This document shows, piece after piece, positions 33,411-64,000 of a stretch of 64,000 nt of DNA. A program made the position numbers and the translations under genes. This DNA comes from Meandrina meandrites (Eukaryota; Cnidaria; Anthozoa; Scleractinia; Meandrinidae). The stretch is taken from positions 394,501 to 458,500 of the forward strand of contig OY855913.1 in assembly GCA_963693305.1 (NCBI GenBank), read 5' to 3'. The notes below the pieces were generated by a model that had not been told where the DNA came from, ran no database searches, and saw only the letters and a program-made list of their open reading frames with translations. The stretch's first letter is position 1. Each line of letters opens with the position of its first letter.

Positions 33411-33416
33411 AATAAA
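33411..33416 (+). terminator. MPPE1: Candidate polyadenylation signal of the phosphoesterase
   Basis: AATAAA 209 bp after the stop codon, followed by T-rich sequence and a TTTGT-rich stretch near 33450, a normal arrangement for a 3-prime end. Confidence 0.6.
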
Positions 33417-33479
33417 CTTTCTTGCTTTCTTATCTATCTTACATTTGTAATTTTATTTGTTCACTTAGTTTAAATGCCC

Positions 33480-34560
33480 TAAATACACACACTCAAGCAT
33501 TAGGTGCCTTACAACGAGGCTATCTTTAGCTTGGTGGTTTTTCCCCTACTAATGACATAACCCCTGCACGTTCGGGCACACTTAATTGTTTACGTTAGCA
33601 AATATTTAATTTTACTTCAAATCTCTAAAATAGCCAAAGAATTCACTTCAGTTGCCTAAACCCACAAGAAATACTCGCAAAATTGCAAATAAATTAATGA
33701 CTGTTGCTTCTGGCGAAATACACTTGCAAAGAAAGCTTAATCTTATCTGTCACGTAGCAAAAGTGAAAGCTGCAACGTCAGTGCATTCCATGGCTAAATA
33801 CACACACTCAAGCATTAGGTGCCTTACAACGAGGCTATCTTTAGCTTGGTGGTTTTTCCCCTACTAATGACATAACCCCTGCACGTTCGGGCACACTTAA
33901 TTGTTTACGTTAGCAAATATTTAATTTTACTCAGCTCGATAAGCTTTTTAGTTTTTCTGAGTGTTATTACCAATATCCTGTTAATTTTTTTTTTTGAAGC
34001 ATTGTATGAAGTCCTTTTTTGGTAATAAAGTTGTTGTTGTTGGCTGCCGTACAACCTTTTTTAGTGTAATCAATATTCCCTTTGAATCCAATGCTTCGAT
34101 AACCTCGCCTCACCTCGCCCATTTTTGCTAATTAACAACATTCTTCCTCAAAAGTCATGGTTAAGATTGTTTTTTTTGTACTATGAGTTAAGGACTAGTA
34201 AAGTAGTCATGCGAGTCACACAATCCGAGGCTTACGCTATCTTTAGCTAGGTGGTTTTTTCCCTACCAATGATGCAACACCCGCAAGTACGGGCACGCTC
34301 AATTGTTTACCTCAGTAAATATATAATAAATTCCTCTTCAAATCCCTGGACTCGTTTCGATTAAAACAGCCACCAATACTCGTAAAATTGCAAATAAATT
34401 TATGACCATCGCTTCTGGCGAAATAAACTTGCAACGTAAACTTGTCACGTAGCGAAAGTGAAAGCTGCAACGTCAGCACATTCCATGGCTGACATAATTA
34501 TACCTTTTTTTAGGGTATTTAATATTCCCTTTGAATCCAACGCTTCATAGGACGAAAAGA
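33480..34560. repeat. Two recent copies and one old copy of a repeat unit
   Basis: A block of about 130 bp (AAATACACACACTCAAGCAT through GAGGCTATCTTTAGCTTGG to CGTTAGCAAATATTTAATT) is essentially identical at about 33480-33615 and 33795-33930. A diverged copy lies at about 34225-34330. The intervening segment AATACTCGCAAAATTGCAAA is repeated at about 34377. The word ATTCCCTTTGAATCCAATGC near 34075 recurs near 34527. The spacing differs, so rearrangement followed duplication. Confidence 0.8.
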
Positions 34561-34911
34561 AAAAATATTTTATACACAATAAAGAACACAATATTGTAAC
34601 ATTTTCTGTACATTGCTGTTTCAGCAGCTTTTGGCAAATAAACATTACATTGGGTGATTCAAAGTCCCCACCACGATTTGGCCGAGTGGAGGTTTGGGTC
34701 TGGTCACTGACAAAAGATACTATGACTAATAAAACCTGTGCAGAGCAAGAACCGCACTTGGCCCATGGCCGTGCGGTTAATAATTATTTTCCTAAAGCAA
34801 AGACCTGAAAATTAAAGAAATATTATTGCTTGAGTCGACATGATGCCATTATCAAATATAACAAAGTGAATATTAAATAGGCTAGAGCAGAAATTTACAC
34901 ACTAAAAGGTT

Positions 34912-35094
34912 CTTTACACTACAGCAAAAATTGGCTTGTACCCATCAGAATAATGGTCTGGACCTGACAATTTTTGTAAAGAAACAGCCATGTTTTCATG
35001 GGGCCATAAGCACCTCTGTCCCAGCAAAAACTTGACTGTTTCTTTACAAAAGTTATAAGTATGGAGTATGGGGCAATTTTTGCTGTAGTGTAAA
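34912..35094. mobile_element. MITE (TTTACACTACAGCAAAAATT termini)
   Basis: The ends TTTACACTACAGCAAAAATT and CAATTTTTGCTGTAGTGTAAA are inverted copies. A second internal pair TTTTTGTAAAGAAACAG and CTGTTTCTTTACAAAAG is also inverted. Length about 183 bp, non-coding. Confidence 0.85.
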
Positions 35095-35919
35095 CAGCAG
35101 ATGGCTAAATAAGAGTGAGAGTGTTTCATCACATTTCCAAACTCTGAGAAGAGAGTTGAAAATATGACGTGTAGCAGAGCATTTTCGACGAACTTTGAGG
35201 TGTTTGGACATGTAATGAAACACTCACAAGTATTTCATATATCTTCTCAGTCGAAACTAAAACTATGGAGAAAACAGAGAAATAGAATCTTAAAAATCTT
35301 TGCAAATTAAGATCAGATTTCAAACAATCGTCACGGTTCTGATTTCCTTTGTGTTCACCAGATGAATTATTGAGTTTGAAAAGTTCAGTTCTAGTTTGAG
35401 TTTCTTTAACTATTTGCTACCTTGTACTTTATTTACTCTTGATAATGGCATCATGACGACTCCAAAACAATGAGCAATAAATCTGTCTTTTTATTTTCCT
35501 TCTTACCTTGGAACCAGTTTAGAAATTGACCTATTTTGACTATGAAAAGGTCCCATGCTGGGCTCTATTTGGCAAGTCCCAGGAACCTACAATGCACAGT
35601 AGGCAATCCAGGAAAGGGGCACAAGTTGGGGTAGCATGGGAGCAAGAACATGGGCACAGACAGAGACCAACTAGCGCCCTATTATTATGCTAGCACCTGG
35701 CCTGCAATGCAAGCTAAAGGAACAGAAACTAAAACACAATCAAAGGCAAACAACAAGAGTTTAAAAGAATTAGTCTTCATTTTACTTAATATTCTAACAC
35801 TGGTTATAATTTACTTTTATTTCTCCCCTACGAGAAGTGGGTTTAGTTCTGTCACTGTTAGTTCACTGGTGCCGCACCAACCTTACAAAACAAGAATGTC
35901 CCTGAAAGACTGGCATGAT

Positions 35920-36435
35920 CAGTGGCGGATCCAGGGGGAGAGTCTGGGGGTTCGGACCCCCCTATTAGACCTGACGCTTGTTTAAAACTGAAATTCTTAC
36001 ATCGAAAGGATCGTATATAACTTTTTAACTGGCTGTTTTTTTTTTAAATGAAACACATTTCATTTTTCTGCTAAACTAAATTCCAGGGATATTCCAAAAT
36101 GTAATTGTTTTTGGGTACCCTCCTATTTATATCTGTTCGCCAACGGTGACCGGCGTTCACAGATTGAGATTAGAAATCTGTACCATTTTTGGTACCAAGC
36201 GCAAGAGGAGGATGTTCCAAGGGTGCATCCTGTACCGGTAGAATTCACTTACACGGTTAGGGGGAAAGGAATTATTACGTACAACTGCAACTGGTTGGGG
36301 GGGGGGGGGGGGGTGGAGGGGATGGGGAAAGAATTAATTTGCCCCACCCCCCCCCCACCAAAAAAAAAAAGTTCAACAGTCCTTTCTGAACCAAAGTTTG
36401 GACCCCCCAATCAAAAATTCCTGGATCCGCCCCTG
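35920..36435. mobile_element. hAT-like MITE (CAGTGGCGGATCC termini)
   Basis: The left end CAGTGGCGGATCCAGGGGGA and right end TTCCTGGATCCGCCCCTG are inverted. They are followed inward by GGACCCCCC-type words on both sides. CAGNGGCGGATCC ends are widespread in animal hAT-type MITEs. The sequence ATGAT lies on both sides, but a full 8-bp duplication is not exact. The interior holds poly-G and poly-C tracts. Confidence 0.7.
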
Positions 36436-37367
36436 ATGATGGTTGTGATAAAAAGAATGTATGAAGAATGCCTGACCAACATGAATGCAACTGTTTATTA
36501 AACTATGGAAGACGTTGGATAAAACGTTATATTTGCTTTCAACAATGTTTGGCCAAAAGAGGAAACAAAGTCTCCTTCAAAACCATTATTTGGATGCAAC
36601 GCAACACCTTACCCAGCATGACAACCCAAATAACTGCTGTGAAGGAGATGAGTAAAAGAAAGGGACAAAATGGAAGGGAAAATAAACACCTTGGTAAAGA
36701 GTTTGAAAATTATTTCAGGCAGGTATGTGTTTGCTAATGCCTCAGTTCAGAGACTGAATTCATTTGATAACTTGTTGCAACATGCTCTAAATATTACAAC
36801 TTAACGTTTGGGCAAAAAACTCTATCAATAACATTTCCCTACTATTGAAACTAAGCCCAAGAAACATTCTTCTAAACAAATATAACCCTAATATTTATAC
36901 TCAGGAATTCCCCACGCTTCCACTCCATGGGGTACAGCATATTCAAGTCAAGGTTGTGTATCAAAATGCGGCCTCAGGTTTTGACAATGTTTTCAACCTG
37001 TGTTTTGCTCAGCATAGCAAACAAAACAATATTTGTCAGTAAACAAATAAAGAGCATTAAAAGGCAAGATGATGAGTAACACTATGTAAAATACAAAGGT
37101 ACAAAAACATCTGTCATGAAGGTAGCAAGGCATAAAAGAGCAAAGGAGGATATTGATACAAATTGATCAGCTATCTAATAACTATCCACAATGTAGAATC
37201 ATCAGTTATGATAAGTGCCTCCATCATGCAACACTTCTTAGTGGAAAGAAGCGTTGCGTGAAGACAAAATAACAGCTGTGAACGGGAGTACTTTGCAATT
37301 AGTGCCAATGTTTTCTTAGCTCGTCGAGCCTGTAAGCTTTGTGAATCAAGAAACTGAACACTCTTAA

Positions 37368-38192
37368 GGTGGCTTACTACAGTTTTTACGAGGCAAGAGC
37401 GCGCACTACAATTCGGCTGCCTGACGTCAATATCGCTCGCGCTCGCAAAGCTTTCGTGAGCAACACTAAAAGAAACGAAAACAAGTTTGAGCCCATTATT
37501 CGAAAGTTAACAGTTTCAGAAAGTTTCTAAAGGTTTTAGACATGTCATAGGACGAAAAAATGCTACAGATAGGTTGACAAACAACCGACAGAGGAGTTCT
37601 AATTCGCTCTTTCCATCGCTCATAACGTGTGGCGTCATACGAGCGCGCGCTCAAATAATAGGGCATGCGCAATTCGATTCTTGTCGGAGGTCGTAAAAAC
37701 CTGACTTCGGCTCAAAATATCTCAAAAACCTACCGTACGACCCATAATGAAATTTTCACAACTTATTTTTTTGGGTGAATCGCGTCAACTGTCAAAATCT
37801 AAAAAAAATCTGTAAGACAGATTTTGAGCTATTTTTAAAATAGGCAAAAATCACATTTTCCTTTTTTGCAAAAAATCTGTCTTACAGATTTTTAATTTAT
37901 TTTGCATGAATGTTTTATCTGATCCAATTTCTAATGTCTGAATTTTTGAGGTATGGTCGTACGGGCAGATTTTGAGAAAAACGCCATTGAAACTACTAGT
38001 GCCCAGTCTCCTCTTAAGCACTCGGATATTCATTTTGGCTGTTTATTAGCATCTATATTGCTCAAATATGGCATATATTGGTTGTAGGATGCAACAAGCA
38101 ATAATAAGTGAAAGTTAAAACCTTTCTGGACATTTTTATTAAAGAGTTAAAAGCTGGGCTCATTTACCCCCTCAAAACTGTAGTAAGCCTCC
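37368..38192. mobile_element. TTAA-flanked MITE, possibly piggyBac-type
   Basis: TTAA borders both ends (37364-37367 and 38193-38196). The termini GGTGGCTTACTACAGTTTT and AAAACTGTAGTAAGCCTCC are inverted with one mismatch. Inside, AAATCTGTAAGACAGATTTT and AAAAATCTGTCTTACAGATT form two further inverted units. TTAA duplication is the hallmark of piggyBac and of Kolobok; there is no transposase to decide. Confidence 0.75.
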
Positions 38193-38950
38193 TTAAAGCA
38201 AGAATTACAGAATGGCAAAATTCAAGATGAATTTTAAATTAACTGAAAGTTAAAGGAACTATGTCACATTTTGCTTTGTACAAAATTCCATTTTCAAGTC
38301 GACTGTAATTTACTAAGACTGTGAAAAGAGGTAAGAATGAACAAGATAGAAACATGATTCAGCACACCTAGGAAAAGCAGCAAGGATTATGAATAAATTA
38401 ATCAAGCTCTTCTAACAAAGTGTAGCTTCTTTAACTGTCAGGCAGGACACAGTCTGGGAAACAAGTGTTTTTGGCAAATGTTTGTGAAGGCATTAAAGTT
38501 TTCAGTTTATATTATCCAATCAAAGAATAGGGCAAGCACTTGAGTTGACTCCAAAAGGGGTTACATAACTATGGTGCAATCAGTTGCTTAGCAACATCTA
38601 GAAAAAAACTGTGAACTTGCCTCAGTCTCAGAGATCGGAATTCGCCATAAACTGGTACTTGTTTCTCGGACTGTGGTGTTTATGGCATAATATCTAAAAG
38701 GTAGATTGTTTATCAACAAAATACAAGTTAAAATGTAGAGCTTAGAGCGCACACATTTAACAAATAGAACAAAATAATGATATTCTTCCACTAATAATTT
38801 GATAATTTGTAATACTGAAGAATTTAAAAATAAAATTTTCCAAGTCGATCTATTTACAGCATTTGTGATAATTTACGCTTGCATAAGTATTCATTCCATG
38901 TAAGTTTTTATAGAAAAAATGCATTTAAATGATCTAATCTGTTTGTGTTT

Positions 38951-63051
<24,101 letters not shown>

Positions 63052-63192
63052 CTAAAAAAAACAAATTTATGTAATAATTATTAGTATAAAAAAACTTTGC
63101 TTCAAGCAATCTTTCAGCAATGCAAGGGCCAATAATTTAGGTTTACCAGTACCTTCAGATTTAAGTTATTCCTATGATTCATCACAGAAACC

Positions 63193-63352
63193 TGTTGTGG
63201 TTTAATTTTATATTTGGTTAAAAAAATTTTCAAACCAGTTTAATTTTTGCTTTGCATTGTCTTGTATTCATTATCATGATCTGAAACAATGGGAAATACA
63301 AATCAAACTGGTTTGAAAAATTTCAAACCAAAGATAAAATTAAACCACAACA
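63193..63352. mobile_element. Intact MITE of the TGTTGTGGTTTAA family
   Basis: TGTTGTGGTTTAATTTTATA and its inverted counterpart TAAAATTAAACCACAACA bound a 160-bp element. Internal AAACCAGTTTAATTT and AAACTGGTTTGAAAA also pair. It serves as the reference for the interrupted copy at 59992-61274. Confidence 0.85.
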
Positions 63353-64000
63353 TACCGGTATGTCTACTTTACCATTGGTTTCCAAGCAAAAGATGTTACC
63401 ATAGTAACAGTGTCAACCTCACTGATTTTGCACGCTCGTGTTCTTAAAATCTGGTCAAAAAACGCTATGTTTTGCTTTTGCTTCAGAGTACAGTACTATT
63501 ATTTTACTGAAAAAAAGACAAAAACTTTTTTGAGTGACCATAATCCTCATTTTTTTGAATAGAGTAGCAATTCAAATGAAAATATTTGCTGGAAATCAAA
63601 CGAACTAGTAAATTCTGGTCAACATTTGCCAAGAAAACAATGATTTAAAGATTTATCAATACAAAAAATTTTTCAGAAGTGCAGTCCAAAACAATTTGAC
63701 ATAAAAAGGGGACAAGCAATCATGCGTGTCTTTTCCTGATTGCAATGTTTATTTTTAATGCTTTTCCAAACTACTTGTCATTGTTTGGTATATTATTAGC
63801 AGCCCTTTTTTTAATCGAAGTTAGTTTTTACAGCTTTGATGCAATTGAGGCAGTAAAGTAAGAATTAGCATAAATTATTTGAATTATACTTTTCCAAGCA
63901 AGCAAGCATGGTTTTTACAAGTAAACCCTACATGAAGGATCAATCAAGAAATAACTTCTAATCCTTCTCGTTTTTAATACCGGTTGATTTTAATAATCCA
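63353..64000. other. USP32: USP32 intron, no feature recognised
   Basis: AT-rich sequence with no exon matching the expected N-terminal USP32 segments and no clear repeat structure. The next USP32 exon should lie beyond the right edge. Confidence 0.5.

Larger units (their letters stand above)
33203..38950. other. Gene-free region between convergent phosphoesterase and USP32
   Basis: No exon-like conservation could be supported. It contains a TTTA microsatellite (about 33328-33356), a duplicated repeat (33480-34560), three inverted-repeat elements (34912, 35920, 37368) and otherwise plain AT-rich DNA (notably 36440-37360 and 38200-38950). The open frames seen are short and without motif. The right end must contain the USP32 3-prime UTR. 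Confidence 0.55.

Noticed and set aside
36275..36501. Proline/glycine-rich frames at 36223-36501
   Set aside because: They come from G and C homopolymer tracts inside a MITE.
36468..36737. 89-residue frame in the gap between the phosphoesterase and USP32
   Set aside because: No motif, no splice context and ordinary codon pattern; treated as chance.

Overview
This window is animal nuclear DNA: AT-rich, with intron-rich genes, consensus GT-AG splice junctions, tRNA-derived SINEs, a Penelope-like element, LINE 3-prime fragments and many short inverted-repeat DNA transposons (MITEs). The repeat style resembles anthozoan cnidarian (coral or sea anemone) genomes. That placement is an inference; no diagnostic marker gene is present.

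Four protein-coding genes can be assembled exon by exon. (1) GALE, UDP-galactose/UDP-glucose 4-epimerase, + strand, 2756-15715, ten coding exons, 345 residues, apparently complete. (2) An EB1-type microtubule plus-end protein (MAPRE family), - strand, 26565 down to 18427, seven coding exons, 298 residues, complete. (3) A membrane-anchored calcineurin-like metallophosphoesterase of the MPPE1/PGAP5-Cdc1-Ted1 type, + strand, 27882-33202, eight coding exons, with one apparent single-base frame disruption in exon 5. (4) USP32, a ubiquitin-specific protease, - strand, 63051 down to 38951. Thirty-one coding exons (1,529 residues) are inside the window and the first exons lie beyond the right edge. 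It keeps EF-hands, the DUSP region, the split catalytic domain and a C-terminal CAAX box.

Layout: GALE and EB1 converge tail to tail (gap 15716-18426). EB1 and the phosphoesterase diverge head to head (start codons 1.3 kb apart, gap occupied by a SINE). The phosphoesterase and USP32 converge across a gene-free 5.7 kb (33203-38950) filled with MITEs and a duplicated repeat. The four genes do unrelated housekeeping jobs (sugar-nucleotide metabolism, microtubule dynamics, GPI-anchor or ER phosphoesterase work, deubiquitination); nothing suggests a shared pathway.

Most non-coding sequence is mobile-element debris, much of it nested. Several insertions show their target-site duplications: a 1.15 kb palindrome-rich element with 6-bp duplications inside an older MITE (60.1-61.25 kb), a 1.6 kb long-TIR element with 7-bp duplications inside a TATAAGCCC repeat (11.9-13.5 kb), a SINE with 12-bp duplications (11.26 kb), a SINE with 13-bp duplications (4.29 kb) and a SINE with a twin-priming-like inversion (27.16 kb). 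Long foldback palindromes, a higher-order minisatellite inside a GALE intron, and a 1.8 kb TA-flanked element with a small cationic reading frame are the least explained structures. All coordinates and translations were read by eye, so exon edges may be off by a base or two.
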